Assembly: GCA_019510535.1 (NCBI GenBank) | Contig: JAEKKE010000087.1 | Coordinates: 1-16,447, forward strand | DNA: 16,447 bases | Origin: Acidobacteriota bacterium | Lineage (GTDB): Bacteria > Acidobacteriota > Terriglobia > Terriglobales > Acidobacteriaceae | Direction: 5' to 3' | Shown here: positions 7,658-14,999 of the stretch, piece by piece | How positions within the stretch are numbered: position 1 is the stretch's first letter | Layout of the letters: every line of letters begins with the position of its first letter | Notes under the pieces: generated by a model | The model's database searches: none | Told to the model about the DNA's origin: nothing | What the model saw: only the letters and a program-made list of their open reading frames with translations | Made by a program: the position numbers and the translations under genes

Positions 7658-7685
7658 AAACAAAAAGATTCGAGCTTCGCTCGAA
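7658..7685 (-). terminator. Intrinsic terminator of the phosphorelay operon
   Basis: On the minus strand the stem TTCGAGC-GAA-GCTCGAA (7685-7669) is followed at once by TCTTTTTGTTT (7668-7658), the standard hairpin plus T-run. It lies about 60 nt after the stop of the NarL-type regulator gene and before the OmpA gene on the same strand, so it separates the two units. It is the last hairpin of the array at 7665-7739. Confidence 0.75.
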
Positions 7686-7739
7686 CGTCCCATGTCCCCG
7701 AGGGACATGGGGCACCCAGAATATGGGTGCCCGAATCTT
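7665..7739. repeat. Three-hairpin palindromic array with outer inverted repeat (REP-like element)
   Basis: A 75-bp non-coding block built almost wholly of perfect inverted repeats. An outer pair AAGATTCG (7665-7672) / CGAATCTT (7732-7739) encloses three hairpins: TTCGAGC-TTC-GCTCGAA (7669-7685), CCCATGTCCC-CGA-GGGACATGGG (7689-7711) and GGGCACCC-AGAATAT-GGGTGCCC (7710-7732). The second and third share two bases. The outer pair competes with the first hairpin, so the RNA could switch between a cloverleaf-like fold and a terminator hairpin. I recall similar GGGTGCCC/CCATGTC hairpin pairs between acidobacterial genes; this is memory, not a search. It begins 7 nt after the regulator stop codon. 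Confidence 0.8.
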
Positions 7740-7746
7740 CTATGCC

Positions 7747-8460
7747 CTAGTTGTCGGCTTGGACTAGCTTATGCGAGATGGCAAAGAGTGCGAGTTCCAG
7801 GCGAGTGGAGACTCCGGTCTTATCGAAGACATTTGAAAGGTGGCGCTTTACGGTCTCTTCGCTGATGGAGAACTGTTTAGCAATGTCTTTGTTGCTGCAG
7901 CCTTCGACGATACAGGAGACGACCTCAAGCTCACGCGGCGTAAGGCCGTAGGTCTTGCGTTCCGGTTGTGCGGCGGCCTTCTGCATCAGGTCATGCAGTG
8001 CCTTGACGAGGTTGACGACCCGTTCGCCGCCGATCCAGTAATCGCCGCCGGCGACGGCACGGACAGCCTGTGACAGATCTCCGGCAACAGAGTCTTTGAG
8101 GACGATGCCGCGTGCCCCGATCTGCAGCGCTTCAATAAGTTGCTGCGTGGTGATGGCGCTGGTGAGGAGGACGATCTTGACCCTGGGGGAGCGGCTCATG
8201 ATCGCCCGCATCGTCTCCAGGCCGGGAAGCCGCGGCATCTGCAGATCAAGTAGAAGGATGTCAGGCTCGTGTTCCAGTGTCTGGGTGATGGCGATGTCGC
8301 CATCTTCCGCCTCGCCGACAACATCAAATCCATGTTCGGGTGCGAGCATGTTTCGGACGCCAAAGCGCACGACTGGATGATCGTCGGCGATTACGATACG
8401 GACCGGAAGTCCGGAGTGCCCGATACTGTGCGCCCCAGACTTCGAGGTAGCTGCTTTCAT
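7747..8460 (-). CDS. NarL/FixJ-family response regulator (REC + LuxR-type HTH)
   Basis: A 237-residue cytoplasmic transcription factor. Receiver domain at about 20-135: acidic pair D26-D27, phospho-acceptor D72 in LLLDLQMP, T100, and K122 in LKDS. LuxR-type helix-turn-helix at about 172-230 (LTPRELEVV, then SNKDIAKQFSISEETVKRHLSNVFDKTGVSTR). All receiver key residues are present, so it should be phosphorylated. The first 18 residues before the receiver are a polar extension. Start: ATG at 8460 with a strong GGAGGAA site (8472-8466). A short CTCC/GGAG pairing around AGACC just ahead could partly mask that site. It follows the REC-Hpt gene by 46 nt on the same strand, so they are probably co-transcribed, and it ends in the hairpin array. 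Target genes cannot be read from the sequence. Confidence 0.92.
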   Translation of the reverse strand: MKAATSKSGAHSIGHSGLPVRIVIADDHPVVRFGVRNMLAPEHGFDVVGEAEDGDIAITQTLEHEPDILLLDLQMPRLPGLETMRAIMSRSPRVKIVLLTSAITTQQLIEALQIGARGIVLKDSVAGDLSQAVRAVAGGDYWIGGERVVNLVKALHDLMQKAAAQPERKTYGLTPRELEVVSCIVEGCSNKDIAKQFSISEETVKRHLSNVFDKTGVSTRLELALFAISHKLVQADN

Positions 8461-8506
8461 CTGTATTCCTCCGGTCTGGAGAGGGATTGATACGGCGATT
8501 GGCCCG

Positions 8507-9211
8507 TCAAAACCGCGATTCCAGCATACGACGCAGACGGTCTACTGCAAGCTCGAATTCGTCTAATTCGGTACCAACTTGCTTCCCTGAGATGCCGTTA
8601 CGCTCAAAGATCGAGGCAAGAGAAGCAAGTTCTACGGCTCCGACCATGGCGCAGCCTCCCTTAATGGCATGGGCCTGGCGGCGGAACGAGGAATTGTCGT
8701 TCTCACGGAAGGCCGTGCGCATGGCTGTAATGCGTGTAAGGGCATCATCCATGGCGAACGTATAGGTCGCTTTTAGCTGGGCAGCCGGCATGGCAGCGGT
8801 CATGCGGCGGTAGATGGCTTCGTCCAGGAGGTGAGACTCCTGCGGCGCAGCGCCGTGATGCAAGCCGGAACCATGCGCGAGCGAGAGAAAACGCTCCATG
8901 GAGAGCGGTTTAAGCAGGAAAGCATCGAAGCCCGGCAGGCGGTGCTCCGGCGCCGTGGCGCTCATCGCGAAGATGCGCAGCGGGGTGGTGGTGGCCTTCC
9001 GCATGGCAGTGGCCAGGGCGGGACCGCGAAGACCGGGTATCTGCAAGTCCGTCAGCACGAGACCGATCTCCTGGTTCTTCGTGATGGCAGCTACTGCATC
9101 TTCGCCCGAACCGCAGCCAGTGACGGTGAAACCCTCCTGGGTGAGCAACACATCCAGCAGCTCCAGGCTCATGGGGTCGTCTTCAACAACGAGAATCTGG
9201 TTGGTGGCCAT
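8507..9211 (-). CDS. REC-Hpt phosphorelay protein (receiver plus histidine phosphotransfer domain)
   Basis: 234 residues from the ATG at 9211. Receiver domain at about 5-115: D11-D12, phospho-acceptor D55 in LVLTDLQIP, S84 and K101 (LLKPLS). A linker follows, then an Hpt domain at about 128-230, with the phospho-accepting H181 in AHAIKGGCAMVGA. There is no DNA-binding, kinase or other output domain. It resembles the tail of a tripartite hybrid kinase (as in BarA or EvgS) standing alone, and so would act as a relay between a kinase and a response regulator. The frame stays open upstream to about 9625, but that stretch overlaps the DUF2339 gene antisense and encodes no recognisable domain, while MATNQILVVEDDP is a typical receiver start. 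No histidine kinase is in the window. The NarL-type regulator follows by 46 nt. Confidence 0.9.
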   Translation of the reverse strand: MATNQILVVEDDPMSLELLDVLLTQEGFTVTGCGSGEDAVAAITKNQEIGLVLTDLQIPGLRGPALATAMRKATTTPLRIFAMSATAPEHRLPGFDAFLLKPLSMERFLSLAHGSGLHHGAAPQESHLLDEAIYRRMTAAMPAAQLKATYTFAMDDALTRITAMRTAFRENDNSSFRRQAHAIKGGCAMVGAVELASLASIFERNGISGKQVGTELDEFELAVDRLRRMLESRF

Positions 9212-9230
9212 GACGCTGACAGGGTATAAC
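9201..9230 (+). promoter_or_regulatory. Candidate promoter of the DUF2339/DUF3999 pair, possibly bidirectional
   Basis: TTGGTG (9201-9206, 3 of 6 to consensus), 18 nt, then TATAAC (9225-9230, 5 of 6). The ATG of the DUF2339 gene is 9 nt downstream, so transcription from here would give a leaderless or nearly leaderless mRNA. The same TATA core reads GTTATACC on the other strand and could serve the REC-Hpt gene, whose start is 28 nt away from the DUF2339 start. The -35 is weak. Confidence 0.35.
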
Positions 9231-9239
9231 AGCCTGCAT

Positions 9240-10994
9240 ATGGACGGTAGTCCGGAAAATCTCGCGGAGCAATTGTTGCTGCTACGAAAACGCGTTGAAG
9301 CGTTGGAGGAAGAGGTTGCTACGCTTCGCGGGCGGCGTGTCATCCAGCCGCCGCCGCCCCGAGCCCAGGCTGCGTCAACACCTCCTGTGCCGGCCATTCC
9401 GGCTCCGGCCAATCCGCGTTTTGCTGTAGAAGAGCGGCAGAACCTGGAATCGCGGTTGGGATCGCAGGTCTTCAATCGTATCGGTGTCCTGGCACTATTG
9501 ATCGGGGCGGCATGGGCGCTGAAGCTGGCGATCGATAACCAATGGATCGGCCCGGCTGGACGCATTCTGGTGGGTCTGATTGCAGGCGCGGGGCTTGTGC
9601 TGTGGTCGGAACGTTTCCGCAGCAAAGGCTTTCCGGCCTTTTCCTATTCGTTGAAGGCAGTCGGAACCGGGGTTTTGTATCTGTCTTTATGGGCCTCCTT
9701 GCAGCTCTATCACTTGCTGCCGGTCGGTGTTGTCTTCACGGCCATGCTGGCGGTGACTGCGTGGAATGCCTGGATGGCCTGGGCACAGGATGCGGAGCTG
9801 CTTGCGGCGTACGCTCTTGCCGGAGGGTTTGCAACACCAGGGCTTCTGTCGACCGGGCAGAACCATGTGGTTTTTCTCTTCAGCTATCTCATTCTGTTGA
9901 GTAGCTCTGTGGTGGTCCTGCTGGTGTTCAAGGTGTGGCCTCGTCTCTTGCTGGGAGCACTGGCGATCTCTTCGATCTACACCATTGCCTGGTATGCGCG
10001 TTTTTTTACAGCGGACCAGTTTGGTCTGGTCAGCTTCTTCGCCCTGGTGCTCTTTCTTTTATTTGCGCTGGTGCCGTTCATCCAATCATCAGAAGAGAAC
10101 GCTGTGCTGTCGGTATGGCTGCCGCTGGCTGCAAGCGCCTATGGTTCGTTGACCTTTTATTCGTTGCTGCAGGATAGCGGCCGGCACGCATGGTTGAGCT
10201 GGGGAGCGGTTGCGTTCGCTGCGCTGTATCTCTTGCTGATGCAGTTACAGATCCGACTGCGGCCGAACGCGGTTACAGAGGCAATTCATCTGTCTCTTGC
10301 GATTGTCTTCCTGACCATTGCGATTCCGCTGAAAGCGTCCGGCCGCTGGATCACCATCGGGTGGCTGGCCGAGGGTGTTGCTTTGTACTGGATCGCAGCC
10401 CAGAAGATGAAGCACCAGCCAGTCAGACTGCAGTCCAGCGTGCGCTGGCTTTCGCTGGGAGCGCTTGTCCTGGGGTACGTTGGAGCTATTACGTTGCCCT
10501 GGTGGACGCGCAGCGGGCCAACTCCGTTTGCGAATGCCGGTTTTGTAGCCGAGGTCTGTGCCATGGCCGCGTTGGCGGTTGTGATCTGGATCGATCTCAA
10601 GCGTGGTCAGATGCAGATTCCCGCCATCGCTTCCGTAGCGTTAAATTTGCTTTTGCTTGTCACCGTACGCCGCGAGATCTTTGCATTTTTACCTGTTCGA
10701 GCAACATTGGATGATTCGATTGCGTTGGAGTTCACTTTCTCGGCATTCATGATGCTGCACGGTGCGGCACTGCTGGCGGTCGGCTTCTGGAAGCGTACAG
10801 CCTTCGTGCGCTGGCAGGGGCTGGTGCTGCTGGTCGCTACCATAGGAAAGGTCTTCCTGTACGACATGCGCAGTCTGTCACAGGGATACCGGGTTCTCAG
10901 CTTTATCGGCCTTGGCGCGCTGTTGATGGCCGTCAGCTTCGTCTATCAGAAGGACTGGCTCGGCCTGAAGGCCGCGTCCCGTTCAGAGGAGTAG
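9240..10994 (+). CDS. DUF2339 polytopic membrane protein
   Basis: 584 residues from the ATG at 9240. A short coiled coil (about 8-31, LAEQLLLLRKRVEALEEEV) and a Pro/Ala-rich linker (about 36-58) lead into many hydrophobic helices covering the remaining length, roughly 14-18 segments. Family signatures: RLGSQVFNRIGVLALLIGAA at about 72-91, and ALAGGFATPGLLSTGQ at about 192-207. The function of the family is not known; the protein sits in the inner membrane. The frame is open upstream to 8898, but the earlier part lies antisense to the REC-Hpt gene and has no family signature. An ATG at 9210 is also possible and would overlap the divergent start. The DUF3999 gene follows 6 nt after its stop, so they form an operon. 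Confidence 0.88.
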   Translation: MDGSPENLAEQLLLLRKRVEALEEEVATLRGRRVIQPPPPRAQAASTPPVPAIPAPANPRFAVEERQNLESRLGSQVFNRIGVLALLIGAAWALKLAIDNQWIGPAGRILVGLIAGAGLVLWSERFRSKGFPAFSYSLKAVGTGVLYLSLWASLQLYHLLPVGVVFTAMLAVTAWNAWMAWAQDAELLAAYALAGGFATPGLLSTGQNHVVFLFSYLILLSSSVVVLLVFKVWPRLLLGALAISSIYTIAWYARFFTADQFGLVSFFALVLFLLFALVPFIQSSEENAVLSVWLPLAASAYGSLTFYSLLQDSGRHAWLSWGAVAFAALYLLLMQLQIRLRPNAVTEAIHLSLAIVFLTIAIPLKASGRWITIGWLAEGVALYWIAAQKMKHQPVRLQSSVRWLSLGALVLGYVGAITLPWWTRSGPTPFANAGFVAEVCAMAALAVVIWIDLKRGQMQIPAIASVALNLLLLVTVRREIFAFLPVRATLDDSIALEFTFSAFMMLHGAALLAVGFWKRTAFVRWQGLVLLVATIGKVFLYDMRSLSQGYRVLSFIGLGALLMAVSFVYQKDWLGLKAASRSEE

Positions 10995-11000
10995 TTTGTC

Positions 11001-12248
11001 GTGAAGTGGTTTGCAGGGCTGGCGTTGCTGGTGGCAGCGTCGACCCCTTCCCCCCAACCCTCGGATTTTCGCTACCAGCGCCAACTGACCGCGCCTTCCG
11101 CAGGCGGTGCGGACCAGGCATGCGCCGTGTTGGACTCTGACGTATTTGCTCATGCCGCGCCGGCGTTGCGTGATCTGCGGCTCTTTGCTGACGGGCGCGA
11201 AGTGCCCTATGCCACCACGGTCTCCGAACCGGCCACGCCGGAGGCCGAGCCTGCACGCGTGCTGAATCTTGCAACCCAGGGTAATTCTCTCGTTTTTGAT
11301 CTTGTGATGCCGGGACATCCCTATACCGAGATCGAGTTGAATCTGGATGCAAAGGACTTTCTGGCGGCAGCGAAGGTTTCGGCCGGCAGTGAGGAGCTTG
11401 GCAGCTATACGATCTTCGATCTTTCCAGCCAGCATCTCGGCCGCAACACGACGCTGCATCTGCAGGAGAGCACCTTTCCCATCCTGCACGTCGAGCTCAT
11501 CCCGATTCCGTCGCAGGGGAATCCGCATGCTCTTAGGGCCGGGAGTATACGAGGAGCCACGATCCCTCCAAGCCGCGAGGAACAGACGCTCTACACCATC
11601 GTGGCTCACAGTACGAACTTCATCCAGGAGGGGCGGCAGACGGTTACAACGATTGCATTGCCGCGACAGGTGCCGGTGGAGCGTGTCCGGTTCCAGATGC
11701 AGACTGAAAAGACAGTGAACTTTGCGCGCACGGTGAGGGTGACGGCGCGTGCATCCGAGGAAGGCAGCCGCAGCGAGTCGGCTACAGGAGAGATTCTGCG
11801 TGTGAAGATGACACGCGGCGGGCGCGAGATCGAAGACGAGGATCTGACGATTCCGTTCACCATCGGAGCAAACCTGCAGTCGGCTGCGACCGTGGAGGTT
11901 GCCGTCGAGAACGGTGACGACCAGCCCTTGCCGATTGCCGCGGTCAACCTGGAGATGCGCCAGCGGAAGCTATGCTGGCAGGCGAGCGTCGCCAGTTCGC
12001 CGGTGCTGTACTACGGCGATAAGGAACTGCCGGCTCCGGTCTATGACTATGCGCGCATCTTTCCGGTGAGCGGACGGCTGGCGGAAGCGACGATACGGGC
12101 GGAGGAGAGCAATGTGCTCTTTCACCAGACACAGGCGAAGCGTCCACTGACCGACCGTTATCCGCAGTTGCTGTGGCTGGCGCTGATCGGTGTCGTAGGG
12201 ACGCTGGGCCTCATCGCGCTGCGTTCGGCGATGAAGCTTCCCAAATGA
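11001..12248 (+). CDS. DUF3999 family envelope protein
   Basis: 415 residues. A hydrophobic N-terminus (MKWFAGLALLVAAS) serves as signal peptide. A long beta-rich periplasmic region follows, opening with FRYQRQLT and ...DVFAHAAPALRDLRLFADGREVPY, the usual start of DUF3999. One C-terminal membrane helix (about 391-411, LLWLALIGVVGTLGLIALR) is followed by a short basic tail. The predicted layout is a periplasmic domain anchored in the inner membrane. Start: GTG at 11001, 9 nt after AGAGGAG (10985-10991), which lies at the very end of the DUF2339 gene. The two genes therefore look translationally linked, and as I recall the two families are often neighbours, suggesting a joint complex. The stop codon lies inside the terminator stem. 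Function unknown. Confidence 0.82.
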   Translation: MKWFAGLALLVAASTPSPQPSDFRYQRQLTAPSAGGADQACAVLDSDVFAHAAPALRDLRLFADGREVPYATTVSEPATPEAEPARVLNLATQGNSLVFDLVMPGHPYTEIELNLDAKDFLAAAKVSAGSEELGSYTIFDLSSQHLGRNTTLHLQESTFPILHVELIPIPSQGNPHALRAGSIRGATIPPSREEQTLYTIVAHSTNFIQEGRQTVTTIALPRQVPVERVRFQMQTEKTVNFARTVRVTARASEEGSRSESATGEILRVKMTRGGREIEDEDLTIPFTIGANLQSAATVEVAVENGDDQPLPIAAVNLEMRQRKLCWQASVASSPVLYYGDKELPAPVYDYARIFPVSGRLAEATIRAEESNVLFHQTQAKRPLTDRYPQLLWLALIGVVGTLGLIALRSAMKLPK

Positions 12249-12283
12249 AAATGCCCGGCGCTAGGCCGGGCATTTTCATTTGG
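12241..12283. terminator. Bidirectional intrinsic terminator, perfect 19-bp stem
   Basis: CCAAATGAAAATGCCCGGC (12241-12259), a GCTAG loop, and its exact reverse complement (12265-12283). The GC-rich core is flanked by an A-run on the left and T-run CATTTTCATTT on the right, so both strands carry the hairpin plus T-rich tail. It lies between the convergent DUF3999 and sucA genes. The TGA of the DUF3999 gene (12246-12248) is inside the left arm, and the sucA stop is 13 nt from the right arm. Confidence 0.9.
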
Positions 12284-12296
12284 TGATGGCTGAAGT

Positions 12297-14810
12297 TTAG
12301 ATGCGGCCGAAGGCGATCTCCATCAGCAGCTTCTCTTCGATCTCGTGCGCCTTCGCCGAGCCGGTGGCCGGGCTGGCCGCTGCAGCACGGTTGACGGTGC
12401 GTACCGGAATGTCGCCGGCGGCGTAACGCAGCTTCGGGTTGATGTAGGTGAGCGGGCCCATGTTTGCCGGCTCTTCCTGCACCCAGATGAGCTCTTCGAC
12501 GTCGGGATGCTGCGCGATGGCGGCCTGCAGCGCGGCTTCCGGCCAGGGAAAGAGTTGTTCGATGAAGATGATGCCGGTCTCGGTGTCCTTGCGCTTAGCA
12601 CGCTCGACGCGGAGGTTGTGGCCGATCTTGCCGCTGCAGATGAGCAGGCGCTTGGCGTTCTTGACCTCGCCCTCGGGCAGCACGGTCTGGAAGTGCTCGT
12701 GGCTGAAGTCGGCAATGGGAGAGATCGCGTCCGGATGACGCAGCATGCTCTTGGGCGTGAAGACGACCAGCGGCTTGCGATAAGGCGACAGAGCCTGGCG
12801 GCGCAGCAGGTGAAAGTACTGGGCTGCGTTGGAAGGTTGTGCCACGATCATGTTGTCCTGCGCGCAGAGCTGCAGATAACGCTCCATGCGGGCAGAGGAG
12901 TGCTCCGGACCCTGGCCTTCGTAGCCGTGCGGCAGCAGCAGCACAACGCCGGAGAGCAGGTGCCATTTGGTCTCTGCCGCGGAGATGAACTGGTCGATCA
13001 CCATCTGCGCGCCGTTGGAGAAGTCGCCGAACTGAGCCTCCCAAAGAACAAGGGCCTCGGGGAAGTCGCGCGAGAAGCCATATTCGAAGCCAAGCACAGC
13101 GGCTTCAGAGAGCATGGAGTTGTAGGCTTCGAAGTTCGCCTGCTTGTCGCTGAGGTGCTGCAGCGGGGACCAGCGGAACTCCGTCTCGGTATCGGTATAG
13201 AAACTGTGGCGCTGATTGAAGGTGCCGCGCTGCGAGTCCTGTCCGGAGAGGCGGACCGGTGTGCCGGACTCAAGCAGAGAGGCATAGGCGACCAGCTCAG
13301 CCATGCCATAGTCGAACGGACGCTTGCCTTCTCCCATCTCCTTGCGCTGAGCGAGAAGTGCCTTCACCTTGGGATGGATGTTGAAGTCTGCTGGATAACT
13401 GGTGAGCTTGTTGACCAGCTCCGCAATGCGTTCGGCGGGAAGGCCGGTGACGGTGTCGTCGTTGACCGGAAGATAGCCGCCCTTGTAGTTATCCCAGTAC
13501 GCGGGTGCGTCGGCCATGTGCGGGATTTCGGTAGCCTGCGTTGCCTGCTTCTGCGCGTTGAGGAACTCTTCCTGAACAGCCTTGGCCTCTGCCGTCGGAT
13601 CGACGCCGATCTTCTGCGCATAGGCCTGGTAGATCGCCGGACGGTCCTTGATCAGAGCGTAGCGGCGCGGCTGAGTGACGGTAGGATCGTCTACTTCGGA
13701 GTGGCCATGCTTGCGATAGCCGACCAGATCGACCACAACATCGGAGCCGAAGGTCGCACGGTAATTAGCGGCGATCTCGGCGACACGAACGACTGCGTCG
13801 ACATCTTCCGCGTTGACGTGAAGGATGGGAATCGGCAGACGCTTCGCGAGGTCAGTGGAGTAGCGCGTTGAGTTGGACTCTTGCGGCATGGCTGTGAAGC
13901 CGAGCAGGTTGTTGGTGAGTACCTGGATGGTGCCGCCGACGTTGTAGCCGTTGATGGTGGCAAGGTTCAGCGTTTCGGCGGTCATGCCCTGTCCGGCGAA
14001 AGCTGCGTCGCCGTGGATGACCATGGGAAGAACCTTCTTCCAACCGTCTGCACCGATACGCGTCTGCTTAGCGCGTACGCGGCCGATGACCACCGGATTC
14101 ACCACTTCGAGATGCGAAGGGTTGGAGGCCAGGTGTAGCGCCATCTTCTTGCCCTCGGGTGAGGTGTAGGCGCCGGTGGCTCCGAGGTGATACTTCACGT
14201 CGCCGCCGCCCAACGTGGAGCGGGGATCGACATCTTCAAACTTGGTAAAAAGCTCCACAGCCGCGCGGCCGACAGTGTTGGTCATCACATTCAGACGACC
14301 ACGATGGGCCATGCCGAAGACACACGTCTCGACCCCCAGCGCGGAGCTGGTGGCAAAAAGCTGGTCGAGGAAAGGAATGAAGGAGCAGAGGCCTTCGAGG
14401 GAGAAGCGCTTCGTTCCGAGATAGCGGGCCTGGATAACCTGCTCGAAGATATCCGCTCGGATCAGCTGAGAGAGGATGCGCTTCTGGTCGTACTTTGGCG
14501 CCGGGCGCTCTATGCGATCCTGCAGCCACTGGCGTCGCTCAGGCGACGGAATATGCATGAACTCCGCTGCGATAGTGCCGCAGTAGTAGCTGCGAGCCTC
14601 CTGCGCGATTTCGCTGGAAAGCTCGTCTTCGGGCACATCGACCGGGAAGGGCTCCGGCGGAAGGTGCTGGCCCAGCGGATCAAGCTGTGCCTGCAGATAA
14701 CCCCAGCGACGAAATACATCGAACACAACGTCGCGCGTCATTCCGGGTGCCGTTCCATTCTTTTGTGGGGTTGTTGTTTTCTTCCGTTCGACAGGAGCCT
14801 TTGTCGCCAT
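12297..14810 (-). CDS. sucA: 2-oxoglutarate dehydrogenase E1 component (thiamine diphosphate dependent)
   Basis: 837 residues. Decarboxylates 2-oxoglutarate in the TCA cycle and passes the succinyl group to the E2 lipoyl domain. Landmarks: LDPLG near 43-47, FGMAHRGRLNV at 165-175, KYHLG at 206-210, the thiamine-diphosphate motif from GDAAFAGQG (267-275) to TNN (299-301), RKHGHSEVDDP near 366-376, and the C-terminal region ending in QEEPANMGPLTYI. Length is short against E. coli SucA (933). LDPLG starts at residue 43, about 50 residues earlier than in E. coli, so the N-terminal E2-binding tail is essentially missing. The first 22 residues are Lys/Thr-rich. The start is firm: upstream the frame meets TAG at 14867-14865 with no start codon between. 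sucB and lpd are not next to it. Transcribed alone, with terminators on both sides; 14811-14951 shows no clear promoter. Confidence 0.95.
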   Translation of the reverse strand: MATKAPVERKKTTTPQKNGTAPGMTRDVVFDVFRRWGYLQAQLDPLGQHLPPEPFPVDVPEDELSSEIAQEARSYYCGTIAAEFMHIPSPERRQWLQDRIERPAPKYDQKRILSQLIRADIFEQVIQARYLGTKRFSLEGLCSFIPFLDQLFATSSALGVETCVFGMAHRGRLNVMTNTVGRAAVELFTKFEDVDPRSTLGGGDVKYHLGATGAYTSPEGKKMALHLASNPSHLEVVNPVVIGRVRAKQTRIGADGWKKVLPMVIHGDAAFAGQGMTAETLNLATINGYNVGGTIQVLTNNLLGFTAMPQESNSTRYSTDLAKRLPIPILHVNAEDVDAVVRVAEIAANYRATFGSDVVVDLVGYRKHGHSEVDDPTVTQPRRYALIKDRPAIYQAYAQKIGVDPTAEAKAVQEEFLNAQKQATQATEIPHMADAPAYWDNYKGGYLPVNDDTVTGLPAERIAELVNKLTSYPADFNIHPKVKALLAQRKEMGEGKRPFDYGMAELVAYASLLESGTPVRLSGQDSQRGTFNQRHSFYTDTETEFRWSPLQHLSDKQANFEAYNSMLSEAAVLGFEYGFSRDFPEALVLWEAQFGDFSNGAQMVIDQFISAAETKWHLLSGVVLLLPHGYEGQGPEHSSARMERYLQLCAQDNMIVAQPSNAAQYFHLLRRQALSPYRKPLVVFTPKSMLRHPDAISPIADFSHEHFQTVLPEGEVKNAKRLLICSGKIGHNLRVERAKRKDTETGIIFIEQLFPWPEAALQAAIAQHPDVEELIWVQEEPANMGPLTYINPKLRYAAGDIPVRTVNRAAAASPATGSAKAHEIEEKLLMEIAFGRI

Positions 14811-14951
14811 TGCACCATCTTCTCCAAAAGGCGAATTTTTCCTCGAAAATCCGCCACACCTATGCTAAGCCTGCGCAGGTACTTTCGGCAGGGGTTTCAA
14901 GGTGTCCCGTATCGATTTTCGCATATTCTGTGCGCTAATCGGACGCGGCAC

Positions 14952-14979
14952 AAAAATGGCGCGGCGAAGGCCGCGCCAT
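14952..14979 (-). terminator. Intrinsic terminator after the TonB-dependent receptor gene
   Basis: Perfect 10-bp arms ATGGCGCGGC (14956-14965) and GCCGCGCCAT (14970-14979) around a 4-nt loop. On the minus strand the stem runs straight into TTTTTG (14956-14951). It lies 20 nt after the receptor stop codon, so it ends that transcript before sucA on the same strand. Confidence 0.88.
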
Positions 14980-14999
14980 CTGTTTGAGTTATCGACTAC

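Noticed and set aside
7512..7715. 67-residue minus-strand frame over the hairpin region (and plus-strand frames at 7441-7767 and 7644-7865)
   Set aside because: The codons run through the palindromic array and terminator. The peptides reflect hairpin sequence, have no ribosome-binding site and resemble no protein family.
8898..9239. Upstream extension of the DUF2339 frame by 114 codons
   Set aside because: This stretch is antisense to the REC-Hpt gene. The family signature begins after the ATG at 9240 and the extension shows no domain.
9212..9625. Upstream extension of the REC-Hpt frame by 138 codons
   Set aside because: Antisense to the DUF2339 gene; Ser/Arg/Pro-rich with no domain, while a typical receiver start lies at 9211.
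12345..13871. 508-residue plus-strand open frame opposite sucA
   Set aside because: Wholly antisense to a clear SucA frame; composition Arg/Leu/Val/Gly-biased, with no motif and no ribosome-binding site.
14870..14879. Palindrome CCTGCGCAGG upstream of sucA
   Set aside because: Only 10 bp, GC-rich and without matching promoter elements; expected by chance at this length and composition.
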